From Paracoccaceae bacterium (GTDB lineage Bacteria > Pseudomonadota > Alphaproteobacteria > Rhodobacterales > Rhodobacteraceae), in NCBI GenBank assembly GCA_027489355.1, contig JAIXZY010000069.1:1-42353 (forward strand): a stretch of DNA of 42,353 nt, read 5' to 3'. Made by a program: the position numbers and the translations under genes. Below are positions 6,012-14,784 of the stretch, in pieces; the stretch's first letter is position 1; the number at the start of each line of letters is the position of its first letter. The notes beneath the pieces were generated by a model. That model saw nothing but the letters and a program-made list of their open reading frames with translations. It was not told where the DNA came from and did not search any database.

Positions 6012-8756
6012 TCAGACGGGCTTGACGGTCACGGTCTCGATGTAGTTTCCGACCCAGCCGCCGCCCGAGGCCCCGCCAATATCCAGAAGCAGGGGATCGG
6101 CCAGAGCGCCGCGCGTGGTGCTGACAGTCCCGCCGGAATGCCCCACCTCGATTGGATCGGAGGAAGATCCGGACGGCAGGACCAGGGTCGCGGTATCCGC
6201 CGGGCGCGTGACCGTGGCGGCCGTGGTGGGGATGTAGGAGGTCGCCGTCGATCCCAGCTCGAGTTGGGCGCCCCAGACCTCAACCGTGGCCGCTCCCGAC
6301 GCGCCGAGGCCGCCCCGAAGGCCGACCGTGAACCCGACCGCGGTGCCCGCCGACGTTTCGCCGACCGCAAACCGCTGCCAGGCCGTCGTCACATTGAACA
6401 AGGCATAGCCCGCATCACCGACGTGCCGACAAAGGACCGTGACCGCCGACGACGCGCGCAGCCAGATCGAGCCGCGATAGACCGTCGCCGCCGCCACAGT
6501 GACAGCCTGATCCAGCGTGCTGAAGTCGCTCAGGGTGTTGGACCCGCCCAGATCGAAGACGACCCGATCCGCTGTCGTCGTGCCGTCCGGGGCCGTCGCG
6601 GCGTTTGCCGTGACCACGGGGGCCAGACCAGCGCCGGCTCCCGTCTTCGCCCAGCTGGCGTTGTCGAACTCCTGGCTCCGCAGCAGCAGGTTCGCCGCCG
6701 CCGGCTCGATCAGCAGGCCCTGGTCTGTGATCCGGGGCACGTCCGCGGCGAAGGCCATGACCGTGCCGTCCGCGCTCCGGGCCGTCCCGACGCCCGCGCG
6801 CGAGTAAACCCAACCCTCCAGGCCATCGACCTGGTTGGCCGCCGCCACGCCGACCCGGAAGGGGCCGCCGGGAAAGGTCAGGGACGCCATAGCCGCAACA
6901 CCGTCCACCTCATAGGGCGCGGACCAGTTTGAGGCCGTGCCGCCCGCGAAGGCCATCACGGCCACCTCATAGATGCCGCTGACCGTCAGGGCCGAGGTCT
7001 GCAGGGTCAGGCTGGTTGCGCCGTCCGGCGCCAGCACCGAGGCGCCCGGAGTCCAGCCCTCTTCCGGACCCAATTCAACGTCCTTCAGTCGCCAGCGCAG
7101 CGCAAACCGGTTGCCGCCCAGACCCAGCTCATAGTCGGGATCGACCACGGCGTTCAGCACCCGGACGTCGCCGATCTGAACCGCCGTCAGCGACGACAGG
7201 GCCGGAACGGGCGTCGCGAGGCGAGGCGGGCGGGCCACCGTCCCCGGACCAGCCGCCAGGTCGGGCGTGTCGATTGCCGATCCGGTCGACGGGGCCAGGG
7301 TGAACTCGACGCGCAGCGGGAACAGCTTGCGCACGGCCAGAACCTCGACCTCCTGAGCCGTCGCCAGACTGGGCGGACCGTTCGGCACGGCGCCCAGGGT
7401 GATCCAGCGATGCCCCGGCCAGGTCAGACCCCACAGCGTGGTCACGACCGTGAAGGTCGCCCCGGTTCTCGAGCGGAGCCACCGTCGCCAGGCCAGCCGC
7501 CGCCACTGATCATGCGAGGCCACCAGCGTCAGGCGAAACTCGTCGGACTGTTCCCCGCGCAGGGCGATGTCGTCCTCGTCACGCAGGGCCGTCGCCTGCT
7601 GCTCGGTCCAGCCATGATCGGGCGAGGTGAAGCTGCCGGTCAGCACATTGATTCGCGACGGCGACGACCGACCGCTGGACTTGCGCAGACTGACGACATG
7701 CTTGGCCGGCAGGATCCAGCTCGCCGCCTCATACTTGCCCGCGCGGACCTCGATCGACCCGTCAGGGCGCCGGTACAGGCTGCCGTCCATGCACTCCAGA
7801 TACCAGCGGCGCACCGTCGCGCGGACGTCGCTGCTGACGCAGGTTGCGTGAACCTCATAGCGCGGGCCCGTGCCGCCGCCGGCCTTGGCCACCAGGTCGT
7901 CGCACCAGTCAGCGGCGGCCCGGTTGACCGCCAGCGTCGGCAGGAACCTCCGCGTCCAGTCGGCCCCGAACCGGTGCAGTTCGGTGTGGATCAGGCACAC
8001 GACCGGATTGGCGCTGGCCTCCCAGGTCGAAGGGTCGTCGCGGCGATGTGCCCCCGACCCGCCCGGCACCGTCGAATCCTTGCGGAAGTCATAGAAGGCA
8101 AAGGTGACCAGCCGCGACAGACGCGGGCGGCCGAGCCGATAGACCGTCTGGATCTTGTCGTCGGACGTCTTCCTCAGGATCAGGGCCGAGATCACGCAGC
8201 CCGTCGCCTTGTGTGCCGAGGTCCACAGATCCCCGGCCAGCGCCGTCAGCTCCGAAATCGCCGTCTGACCGGGCTTGCCCAGCTTGCCGTGGACCGACAC
8301 CTTGCCGTCGCCATAGGACCCGTCGGACAGCGCGGCCACCACACCGGTCGTCGCGTGGGGCGTCACCGGATCGTCGTGCAGCCAGGTCTGGCCGAACGCC
8401 GCGGCAGGCCCCTCACAATGATACAGGACGTCGAACCCGTAATCCCGGATGCTCGCGAACAGCAGCCGCGTCCCCGCCAGCCGCTGCGACCCGCCCAACG
8501 GCCAGCGCCGGGGCGCGCGCGTCTGGTTCGCCGGTTCCTTGGCGCTTTCCAGACCCGGCTGATCAGGCCGAGGAACCAACAGGCCGGGGGCCAGATAGGC
8601 CGTCGCATAGATGGTGCCGATCGCCAAAGACGCCGCATAGGTCGAGGCCAGTGACGCGGTCGCCGTCGACACGCCGATGGCCGTCAGGCCGTTGTAGACG
8701 GCGCCGGAAACCCAGGTGGCCACATTTGCGGCGATCCAGCCTACTGCCGCGGGCAT
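6012..8756 (-). CDS. Central tail hub / tail tip protein with C-terminal carbohydrate-binding-like domain
   Basis: This 914-aa protein begins with a small-residue hydrophobic region (AANVATWVSGAVYNGL...). It continues into a tail-tip body with motifs such as RWPLGGSQRLAGTRL and CLIHTELHRFG. From about 660 it changes to a beta-rich domain. There NLLLRSQEFDNASW, APDGTTTADRV and SYIPTTAATVTRPAD are typical of a jelly-roll domain often found on phage tail and head fibres. By order (tape measure, small tail proteins, DUF6950-like, this gene, fibre) it fits the gpJ-like hub. Its start overlaps the preceding gene by 16 bases. Confidence 0.75.
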   Translation of the reverse strand: MPAAVGWIAANVATWVSGAVYNGLTAIGVSTATASLASTYAASLAIGTIYATAYLAPGLLVPRPDQPGLESAKEPANQTRAPRRWPLGGSQRLAGTRLLFASIRDYGFDVLYHCEGPAAAFGQTWLHDDPVTPHATTGVVAALSDGSYGDGKVSVHGKLGKPGQTAISELTALAGDLWTSAHKATGCVISALILRKTSDDKIQTVYRLGRPRLSRLVTFAFYDFRKDSTVPGGSGAHRRDDPSTWEASANPVVCLIHTELHRFGADWTRRFLPTLAVNRAAADWCDDLVAKAGGGTGPRYEVHATCVSSDVRATVRRWYLECMDGSLYRRPDGSIEVRAGKYEAASWILPAKHVVSLRKSSGRSSPSRINVLTGSFTSPDHGWTEQQATALRDEDDIALRGEQSDEFRLTLVASHDQWRRLAWRRWLRSRTGATFTVVTTLWGLTWPGHRWITLGAVPNGPPSLATAQEVEVLAVRKLFPLRVEFTLAPSTGSAIDTPDLAAGPGTVARPPRLATPVPALSSLTAVQIGDVRVLNAVVDPDYELGLGGNRFALRWRLKDVELGPEEGWTPGASVLAPDGATSLTLQTSALTVSGIYEVAVMAFAGGTASNWSAPYEVDGVAAMASLTFPGGPFRVGVAAANQVDGLEGWVYSRAGVGTARSADGTVMAFAADVPRITDQGLLIEPAAANLLLRSQEFDNASWAKTGAGAGLAPVVTANAATAPDGTTTADRVVFDLGGSNTLSDFSTLDQAVTVAAATVYRGSIWLRASSAVTVLCRHVGDAGYALFNVTTAWQRFAVGETSAGTAVGFTVGLRGGLGASGAATVEVWGAQLELGSTATSYIPTTAATVTRPADTATLVLPSGSSSDPIEVGHSGGTVSTTRGALADPLLLDIGGASGGGWVGNYIETVTVKPV

Positions 8757-9211
8757 GCGTCACCTCGCCTTCTGTCCGGCCCCCAGACCGCCAGGGGCCG
8801 GGCGCGCGCCACGATCAGTTCGCCCGTCTCCGACCGGCCTGCCCACCAGCCGCCGCCCAGGCAGACGCCCGCCGCCGAACGAAGGGCCTTCGTCGCCGAG
8901 CCCCAGGGCAGGACCTCCACCAGGCCGACGTGGCCACGGCGCGCGATCCGTCGCGGTGACCATCCGACCGCGCCCAGCCGGCCGTCCACCAAGGCGGTCA
9001 TGCCGCCGGCGGCCGTCACGATCCTCAGTGCACCGCGACAAGAGCCGTAACGGCCGCGCAAGCCCTGCGCCGGATCGACGCCCGACCGGGCGCGCACCCA
9101 GTCGCAGAAGAACAGGATGCAGTCCTGACGGCCCCAGAACCCCTCGAAGGGCCGCGCCTCCTCGGCCGCCAGCCAGGTCGCCAGAAGGTCGGAAGACGGT
9201 CCGTCGGTCAT
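8741..9211 (-). CDS. Tail-tip protein, DUF6950/NlpC-P60-like
   Basis: A 156-aa protein with W-x-R-QDC-x-F near residues 26-35, WVRARSGVDPAQGLRGRYGS, and RRGHVGLVEVLPW around residue 95. The DC and GHVGLV motifs resemble the Cys and His positions of NlpC/P60 peptidases. The LRGRY core is what I know from DUF6950 phage proteins found just before the tail hub. It may help the tail locally degrade peptidoglycan, but the full catalytic triad is not clear. Start 9211 overlaps the previous stop by four bases (ATGA). An exact dispersed palindrome lies inside it at 8880-8892. Confidence 0.65.
   Translation of the reverse strand: MTDGPSSDLLATWLAAEEARPFEGFWGRQDCILFFCDWVRARSGVDPAQGLRGRYGSCRGALRIVTAAGGMTALVDGRLGAVGWSPRRIARRGHVGLVEVLPWGSATKALRSAAGVCLGGGWWAGRSETGELIVARARPLAVWGPDRRRGDACPRQ
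8880..8892. repeat. Dispersed palindrome CGAAGGSCCTTCG, copy 2
   Basis: Exact CGAAGG-G-CCTTCG inside the DUF6950-like gene, where it encodes part of TKALRS. It is one of six exact copies. Confidence 0.8.
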
Positions 9212-9834
9212 TTCAGCGGCCAGTCCGCCGTCGCGCCGAACTCCAGGTTCGGCACATGCTGGAATGCCAGATCCGTCGCATCCCTCAGGGCCTGATCGAC
9301 CGGGGCCACGGTCTGCAGATCCCGCGTCCGCCGATCGGCGAAGTCGCCGACCAGCCGCACCGAGACCTCGCGGCGGCGATGCATCTCGCCCTGGCCGGGT
9401 TCATCCACCCAATCGACCGTCTCGACCTCGCCCTCGAAATCCCAATAGACCGGCGTGACCATGCGCCGGCGCGAATCCAGAAAGGCATAGCCGAACCAGG
9501 CGGCGGCCCCCTGCAGGGCGTCCTGCGCCTCGTCCACCAGAGCCACGGTGCGGGCGTCCACCCCGCTCAACCGCAGTTCGATCGACTGGCTTTCGCCCGC
9601 GAACAGCGACTGAAGCTCGGGCAGGTTGGCCATCATGCCCGCACCGACATAGGCCGCGCCGTCGACCGTCTCGACGGCGTCAGCCGGCAGGCGACGCCGG
9701 CCGATGGAGGACATCGCCCGCACCGGCACGGGGTCAGACGCGATCCGCAGAAAGAACAGGGGCTGGACGACCGACCGGCTGGTGGCCTCCGCCAAGGTTT
9801 GCAGCACAGCCGGCTCGAACGCGGCGGCCGACAT
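9208..9834 (-). CDS. Tail protein of unknown detail (between tape measure and hub)
   Basis: A 208-aa soluble protein, rich in beta-type sequence in its second half (WDFEGEVETVDWVDEPGQGEMHRRREVSVRLVGDF). It is joined to its neighbours by a one-base TGATG overlap upstream and an ATGA overlap downstream, so it belongs to the tail operon. I did not recognise a named family with confidence. In siphophages this slot holds distal-tail or hub-accessory proteins that link the tube to the baseplate. The final DWPLK and the central DEAQDALQGAAAWFGYAF may help in profile searches. Confidence 0.6.
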   Translation of the reverse strand: MSAAAFEPAVLQTLAEATSRSVVQPLFFLRIASDPVPVRAMSSIGRRRLPADAVETVDGAAYVGAGMMANLPELQSLFAGESQSIELRLSGVDARTVALVDEAQDALQGAAAWFGYAFLDSRRRMVTPVYWDFEGEVETVDWVDEPGQGEMHRRREVSVRLVGDFADRRTRDLQTVAPVDQALRDATDLAFQHVPNLEFGATADWPLK

Positions 9835-10553
9835 CAGTCGACCTCGCGCAGATAGTCGAAGCTCTCGACGAACCGCCAGCTGGCCTGAGCCTTCCAGCCG
9901 CGCGTGATTGTCGGCCAGCCCCCCTCCGGCCCCGGCAGGAACTTCATGGTGCAGCGCGGCCAGGCAAAGTCGCAGTCCGCGCCAGCCGGGACGTCCTCAC
10001 GGGCCGGCACGTCGAACGCGATCCGGAACAGATCGTCGTCCTCCTGCTGGACTGCGCCCAGGCAGTAGGCCCGCGCACCGGCCGTGGGATGGTCCCAGGT
10101 GAACATCTCGCCACCGGTCAGGTCCGCCCCGAGAATGCGGCGCACCAGGGCCTCGGTGTCGTTCTCAGCCACGGCCTCTTCCAGGGTGAAGACGATCGGA
10201 GACTGGCTGAAGCGCGCGCCGTCGGCGAAAGCTGCGCCGTCCGAAAAGGCCGTCAAGGCGCGGTTCCGCGGAACCGTGCCGAGGGGCCAAGGGGCCTGAG
10301 GCTCGTCGCAGAAGGGCATCACGATCTCGGTAGCGCCGCCGCGCATTCGCACCAGCAGGGCCCGCAGCAGACGCAGCCGGGCGGGGTCCGCCCGGTCGCC
10401 GAGGTCATAGCTCAACGTCCAGAAGCCGCCGCCAGCCAGCTCCGCCGCCTGCTCCGGCCCGACCAGGGTTGCACCCCCGCCGGCCGTCTGTCCGATGACG
10501 CCGAACGTCAGGCTGCGCGGGCGCAGCAGTTCGCCTGGGAAGATGATCGCCAC
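9834..10553 (-). CDS. Tail protein, probable distal tail component
   Basis: This 239-aa protein starts at GTG 10553 (MAIIFPGELLRPRSLTFGV), which has GGAGG five bases upstream. The longer in-frame extension to 10721 overlaps the tape measure gene and was rejected. Sequence features are the FPGELLRP start, a central MRGGATEIVMPFCDEPQAPWP, and the C-terminal CTMKFLPGPEGGWPT with RFVESFDYLREV. It is the first gene after the tape measure, where Dit-type distal tail proteins sit. Family not recognised by name; role inferred from position. Confidence 0.6.
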   Translation of the reverse strand: MAIIFPGELLRPRSLTFGVIGQTAGGGATLVGPEQAAELAGGGFWTLSYDLGDRADPARLRLLRALLVRMRGGATEIVMPFCDEPQAPWPLGTVPRNRALTAFSDGAAFADGARFSQSPIVFTLEEAVAENDTEALVRRILGADLTGGEMFTWDHPTAGARAYCLGAVQQEDDDLFRIAFDVPAREDVPAGADCDFAWPRCTMKFLPGPEGGWPTITRGWKAQASWRFVESFDYLREVD

Positions 10554-10590
10554 GTCGCCTCCCTCGGCCCGGCCGCTCTGAAAGAAAGTC

Positions 10591-13311
10591 TCAGCCGCCC
10601 TGGTGCGCGACGGCCATCTGCTGGGCGCGGGGCATCTCCCGCAGCGCCATCCGCGCCCCGGCCTGCGCCGCAGACTCGTGCGTGGCTTCCAGCATGGCCG
10701 CCAGCTGGCGGTCCGGCACATATCCCGGCGGCACTTCCAACCGTGAGATCACCGTCATCTCCACCTTGCCGCCGCCGGCGCGACCGCCCGGCCCGGCCAG
10801 CAGCCGCCGGGTCCGTTCGGCGTCGATCACCTGCGATCCGCGCGGCAGATTGACCAGCTCGGGCCCCCGCTCGCCGACCAGGCTGGGCCCGCCGGCCCAC
10901 CAGTCCGTCCCGTTGGCGTTGCGGCCGAACAGGAAGCCGAACGCCGTCGACAGCCAGTTCCCGCCGCCCGACCCGCCGCCGCCCGCGTTCAGGTCGAACA
11001 GGCCGTCGATCATCTTCTCCAGGAACCGGTCCGCCGCCCGGTCCAGCTGGTTCGACAGGGCGTCGCTCAGCCCGCTGTTGCGGATGTCGGACACCAGCCC
11101 CTGCACCCACTCCCGGGCCGCGCCCTGCGCCTCGGCGTCGGCCGCCTCCGCCACCTGCCTGGCAGCCATGTTCCGCCCCTCGCCGAAGTCCAGGCCAAGC
11201 ATCTCCTCGATCCGGCGGGCCAGCTCTTCGGTCTCGCGGTTTATCTCCAGCGCCCGGGCCAGCGGCTCATTGCCCCGCAGCCGCGCCAGATCGACCTCCC
11301 GGTCAGTCTGGGATTCGATCCAGGCCCGACGCTGCGACGCTTCACGCGCCTCCGTCGCCTCGCCCAGCTGGGATGCAGCCACGGCCTCGGCGGTCCCGAC
11401 GTCCACGCCAAGCCGGCGCAGCTCCAGAATCCGCTCTTCCAGATCCAGCCGGTCCCGCAGGCCCTGCGCCAGGGCATGGTTGCCCTCGGCCTCATAGACC
11501 AGCAGCTGCTGGCGATCCTCTTGGGCGGCCAGCTCGCGCGCCTTGATCTCGGCGCGGCCCATATCGATGATCTTCATCTCGGCCGCGACCATCTTTCCGG
11601 CCAGCATCGCCGACAGGTCGTCGTCAACCAGCTCGCGGATCCGGCGTCGGACCTCTTCCTCGCGCTCCAGTTCGCGGACACGGTCGAGATCCTGATAGGC
11701 TTGCGCCTGCTCCAGCTGACGGCCCGCCCGGCGATCCTCGTCACGACGATCCCGGGCCAGGGCGTCGCGGCGCGCACGCTCAGCCTCGGCCTCGGCCGAG
11801 TCGCCCGAGCCACCGCGCGAACCGCCGCGACCGGCGCGGGCCGCACGATCAGCCGCGTCCTGAGCCGCCTGGTTCTCGGCCGCAGCGGCGCTCTGCTGGC
11901 CCGCAACCATCTGTTCGATGCCCAGACGCGTGCCCAGGACCCACCGGTCGCTTTCGCGATCGGCCATCCAGTTTTCATTGGCCCCGGTGCGGCGCCCGTT
12001 CGCGATCTGCCGGTCAATGCCCGCCAGCCGCTCTTCAGGAGTGGTGTAGAGGGCGCGGCCCAGCTGGTCCCAATAGTTCGACACCGCCCGCGAGGCCGCA
12101 TCCCAGGCACTCTCGACCACGCCGATCCGGTCGGCCTGCCCGGCCAGGGCATCCGTCAGCTCTCGCGACAGGACTGTCTGCGCGCCCGTCAAGTCGCCCT
12201 GCTTCTGCAGCGACTCAATATGCTCGATCGTCTTCTGGTCCAGCAGGCCCAGCTCGCGGGTCCAGTCACGCGCGGCCTTGGCCGGGTCCAGCATCCGCTT
12301 GGCCAGATCGGACGTCGCCTGCTTGGCGTCGACGCCATAGGTCGCGGCATAGTCCTTCCCGACCCGGATCAGCTCCGCGATCACCGCCGTGCCGATACGT
12401 CCGGTCTGGACATAGGCCGAGGCCTGCTCCCGCGCCGAGCGCACCGAAACCTCGGCCTGATCCGCCGTGGCCAGAGCCAGGGTCTCCAGTTCGACCGCCG
12501 TCACACCGCTGACGCGACCGAGGCCGCCCACGGCACGTTCCAGCCCGTTCGACTGACCCTCGGCATCATTCCACGCCGCCGCCAGAACCCCGGCAGCGGC
12601 GGCCGTCAGGCCCAGCGCGCCGCCGACCAGCAACAGCGAGGCGCGGGCCTTGATCCCGCTGGTGGCCAGAGCGTCCAGGATCTGCGGACCCTGCTGGATC
12701 GCGATCATGGCCGGGTTCATACCCATAGCCGCCGTCACCAGCACGTCGGCGCCCTGCCGCGTCAGGTTCAGCCGGCTGGCCACCTGGTTTCGCGACAGGC
12801 CCGAGGTGTTTCGCTGCAGGGCTGCCGTCTCGGCGTCCAGCGCCGCCTTCGACCGCGCCTTGAGAGCAATGGCCTCAGCCTCGCTGATCTTGGCGCGACC
12901 CAGCAGCTGGTCGTATTCGCGCAGTTCATCATTGTAGCGCGCCTGGGCGGCGCCCAGCGGGTCGATCTGCGCGCGCAGCAGGGCCGCGCGTCGCTCGGCC
13001 CCATCGTCGGCCGCGAACAGCACGCGGGCGGCCATGTCCGCCCGACCCGCGCCGCCGCCGGTCACGCCCGTGATCTGATCGATGCGGGCCTGCGTCGCGG
13101 ACGGGGCCCGTGCGGCCAGCGCCGCCTGGGTCGAGACCTCCTTCAGCGCCTGCACCTGACCGCGCGCGGCCGTCGTGGCGGCCTCCGTCGCGGCCTTCGT
13201 CTTCGTGGCCGCGGCCACACCGGCCGCCTCGACCTCGCGGAAGGTGCGAACGACCTCGACCCCGCCCTCAGGCTGCAGCCGGATGCTGACGTCGCCGCGG
13301 GCCTTGGCCAT
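10591..13311 (-). CDS. Tail length tape measure protein
   Basis: A 906-aa protein with long alpha-helical, alanine- and charge-rich regions. The hydrophobic segment IKARASLLLVGGALGLTAAAAGVLAAA lies at about 220-250. The conserved block VTAAMGMNPAMIAIQQGPQILDAL at about 193-215 is characteristic of phage tape measure proteins. Coiled-coil stretches fill about 480-680, and the end is PPGYVPDRQLAAMLEATHES. Protein length sets tail length; at roughly 1.5 angstroms per residue this implies a tail near 130-140 nm, supporting a siphovirus. It lies downstream of the frameshifted tail chaperone gene, as expected, with the DUF6441 gene between. Confidence 0.9.
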   Translation of the reverse strand: MAKARGDVSIRLQPEGGVEVVRTFREVEAAGVAAATKTKAATEAATTAARGQVQALKEVSTQAALAARAPSATQARIDQITGVTGGGAGRADMAARVLFAADDGAERRAALLRAQIDPLGAAQARYNDELREYDQLLGRAKISEAEAIALKARSKAALDAETAALQRNTSGLSRNQVASRLNLTRQGADVLVTAAMGMNPAMIAIQQGPQILDALATSGIKARASLLLVGGALGLTAAAAGVLAAAWNDAEGQSNGLERAVGGLGRVSGVTAVELETLALATADQAEVSVRSAREQASAYVQTGRIGTAVIAELIRVGKDYAATYGVDAKQATSDLAKRMLDPAKAARDWTRELGLLDQKTIEHIESLQKQGDLTGAQTVLSRELTDALAGQADRIGVVESAWDAASRAVSNYWDQLGRALYTTPEERLAGIDRQIANGRRTGANENWMADRESDRWVLGTRLGIEQMVAGQQSAAAAENQAAQDAADRAARAGRGGSRGGSGDSAEAEAERARRDALARDRRDEDRRAGRQLEQAQAYQDLDRVRELEREEEVRRRIRELVDDDLSAMLAGKMVAAEMKIIDMGRAEIKARELAAQEDRQQLLVYEAEGNHALAQGLRDRLDLEERILELRRLGVDVGTAEAVAASQLGEATEAREASQRRAWIESQTDREVDLARLRGNEPLARALEINRETEELARRIEEMLGLDFGEGRNMAARQVAEAADAEAQGAAREWVQGLVSDIRNSGLSDALSNQLDRAADRFLEKMIDGLFDLNAGGGGSGGGNWLSTAFGFLFGRNANGTDWWAGGPSLVGERGPELVNLPRGSQVIDAERTRRLLAGPGGRAGGGKVEMTVISRLEVPPGYVPDRQLAAMLEATHESAAQAGARMALREMPRAQQMAVAHQGG

Positions 13312-13314
13312 GAT

Positions 13315-13998
13315 CTATCTCCCGAACTGTCGCGCGATCAGATCCGGGCTGCGCTGGGCCGCGCGGCCCACGATTCCGGCCATGTCCAGCCGCTTCTTCG
13401 TCCGCACCTGCCGCACCAGCAGGAAGACGACGAAGGACCGCCCTTCAGGGCCGTATAGCTTCGATCCCCGGCCCTTGCCGCGATAGGCCGCGACCAGGCC
13501 CCGCGTCCTCTGCGCCGCGTCGGCGACCAGATAGCCGCGACCCGGGCCGTCGGGCACGAAGCGCAGCTTCAGCCCCGTCCGCCGCTCCCAGCCCGCCGGG
13601 GTCACCCGCTCGCGAGATCCGCGGCGGCGAAATGTCGTGGCATTGGCCTTCAGGCCGAACCGGCCCGAGTTTTCCAGCAGCGGCACCGCCAGCCAGCGGC
13701 CGGACCGCGACCGGATCACCGTCGCCTGCAGCGCCGACTCGATGATGTCCGCCGCTGTGTTCCTGACCCGCACCACGCCGGCGGCGTCCAGGCTCTGCCC
13801 GTTCTCGGGAAACACCCGCATCCGCCAGGCCTTCGGCAGGCGGTTCGAAAAGCTGAAAGCCTGGAACGTCTCTTCCCGCACGTCGTCGCGCAGGGCCGTC
13901 GTCGCGGCCTTGACCCCGGCCGTCACCCGCTTGGCCGCATCCACGGCCAGCCGATCGGCCAGGCCGTCCAGACCTTGGGTCGAGATCGCGAAACTCAT
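13315..13998 (-). CDS. DUF6441-like phage protein
   Basis: A 227-aa basic protein. It starts MSFAISTQGLDGLADRL and has the blocks SFSNRLPKAWRMRVFP, SRSGRWLAVPLLEN and GRSFVVFLLVRQVRTKKRLDM, which I associate with the DUF6441 family of phage tail-region proteins. It sits between the tail chaperone (four-base overlap) and the tape measure. Its ends resemble the neck/tail completion proteins in charge and size, but function is unknown. A role in tail assembly is inferred from position. Confidence 0.65.
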   Translation of the reverse strand: MSFAISTQGLDGLADRLAVDAAKRVTAGVKAATTALRDDVREETFQAFSFSNRLPKAWRMRVFPENGQSLDAAGVVRVRNTAADIIESALQATVIRSRSGRWLAVPLLENSGRFGLKANATTFRRRGSRERVTPAGWERRTGLKLRFVPDGPGRGYLVADAAQRTRGLVAAYRGKGRGSKLYGPEGRSFVVFLLVRQVRTKKRLDMAGIVGRAAQRSPDLIARQFGR

Positions 13999-14722
13999 TC
14001 GCCCTCGCCTCCGTCTGGATCTCCGACCTCACCCCTCAGGCCCTGCACCACGATGGCCTCGATTTCCGGCAGAACCTGCGCCAGGAGCGGCGACATCCCG
14101 CCGCCCAGAGCCGTGGCCACCGCCGCGACGGCGGCGAAGTCCATGCCGACCACTCCGCCCATGGGCGCGGACCGGACCTGCCACCGGCACGTCCGGATCA
14201 CCTCCCAGGCGATCAGACCGTCGTCGGTCCGGGGCCGGTTCAGCCTTTGCGGGCAGGCTTCGCAGCGGCCCTGGCCGGGCTCGCGCGCCGGGCAGGCGCC
14301 GCAGTACGCGTCGCCCCCTTCCGGGTGGAACTCCCACCGGGCGAGGGCGCTGAGCCTTTTTTTTCCGCCTGGGCCTCCAGCTGGGGCCCGGCATACTGCC
14401 GCTCAAAGACGGCAAAGGCCGGATACCAGTCCAGCAGGCGATCAATCGCCTCCGGCGACGGCGCCACAGGCTTGCCCTTTGCGTCGCCAATCCCTTCCCA
14501 AGCCACGACGCCGCGCTGCACCAGCGCGCGCGTGAACGCCACCTGGGCTTGCACCAACTGCCCTGCAGACGCCTTGGCCGCCGGATCGACCTCACGTAGC
14601 ACCTCGCGGGACGCCTCCTGGGCCTCCAGATAGGCAGGCGTGGAGATCGGTCGCATCTGCACCCGCGCGCCTTCCGGCAGATCGATCCAGAAGGGCTCGG
14701 GCGTGGGGTTCAGCGTCAGCAT
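13995..14722 (-). CDS. Tail assembly chaperone, -1 frameshift product (gpGT-like)
   Basis: The ribosome is predicted to slip back one base on eight A residues at 14364-14357 (codons GAA AAA AAA). This gives a 242-aa fusion of the first 122 residues of the G-like protein to a 120-residue extension. The extension frame is the one that carries DDGLIAWEVIRTCRWQVRSAP and GGVVGMDFAAVAAVATAL, a recognisable DUF1799/T-like phage domain. It has no good independent start upstream of its first half. It also holds CGAC and CEAC (C141, C144, C154, C157), a likely zinc knuckle. A Shine-Dalgarno-like GGAGG lies nine bases before the slip site. Lambda-type tail chaperones use the same strategy to assist tape measure assembly. 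Confidence 0.8.
14240..14722 (-). CDS. Tail assembly chaperone, unshifted product (gpG-like)
   Basis: A 160-aa protein starting MLTLNPTPEPFWIDL, with an acidic/helical body (EAQEASREVLREV...) and an alanine-, arginine-rich tail (RKGATRTAAPARRASPARAAAKPARKG). That tail is low complexity and differs sharply from the first 120 residues, as expected when the out-of-frame part is under selection for the shifted product. It lies between the tail tube and DUF6441/tape measure genes, the normal gpG slot. The in-frame extension to 14860 runs into the tail tube gene and a palindrome and was rejected. Confidence 0.75.
   Translation of the reverse strand: MLTLNPTPEPFWIDLPEGARVQMRPISTPAYLEAQEASREVLREVDPAAKASAGQLVQAQVAFTRALVQRGVVAWEGIGDAKGKPVAPSPEAIDRLLDWYPAFAVFERQYAGPQLEAQAEKKGSAPSPGGSSTRKGATRTAAPARRASPARAAAKPARKG
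14357..14364 (-). promoter_or_regulatory. Programmed -1 frameshift slippery site
   Basis: Eight consecutive A residues on the coding strand give the heptamer A-AAA-AAA in the zero frame, followed by G. GGAGG at 14378-14374 is nine bases upstream. A near-perfect 8-bp hairpin (14321-14341) starts 15 bases downstream. The layout resembles the dnaX signal. Confidence 0.8.
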
Positions 14723-14759
14723 GGGCTCGCTTTCACGGTCAGGAAGGGATGCGCGTCGG

Positions 14760-14772
14760 CGAAGGCCCTTCG
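14760..14772. repeat. Dispersed palindrome CGAAGGSCCTTCG, copy 3
   Basis: Exact core with 9-bp arms CGGCGAAGG / CCTTCGCCG. It lies in the intergenic space between the tail tube stop (14785) and the chaperone start (14722), so it forms a hairpin in the late mRNA. Confidence 0.8.
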
Positions 14773-14784
14773 CCGCGCGCGGCG

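Noticed and set aside
14240-14364. Treating the tail chaperone as a frameshift-damaged pseudogene
   Set aside because: The A8 slip site, upstream GGAGG and conserved -1 domain fit programmed frameshifting, and this gene position normally uses it.
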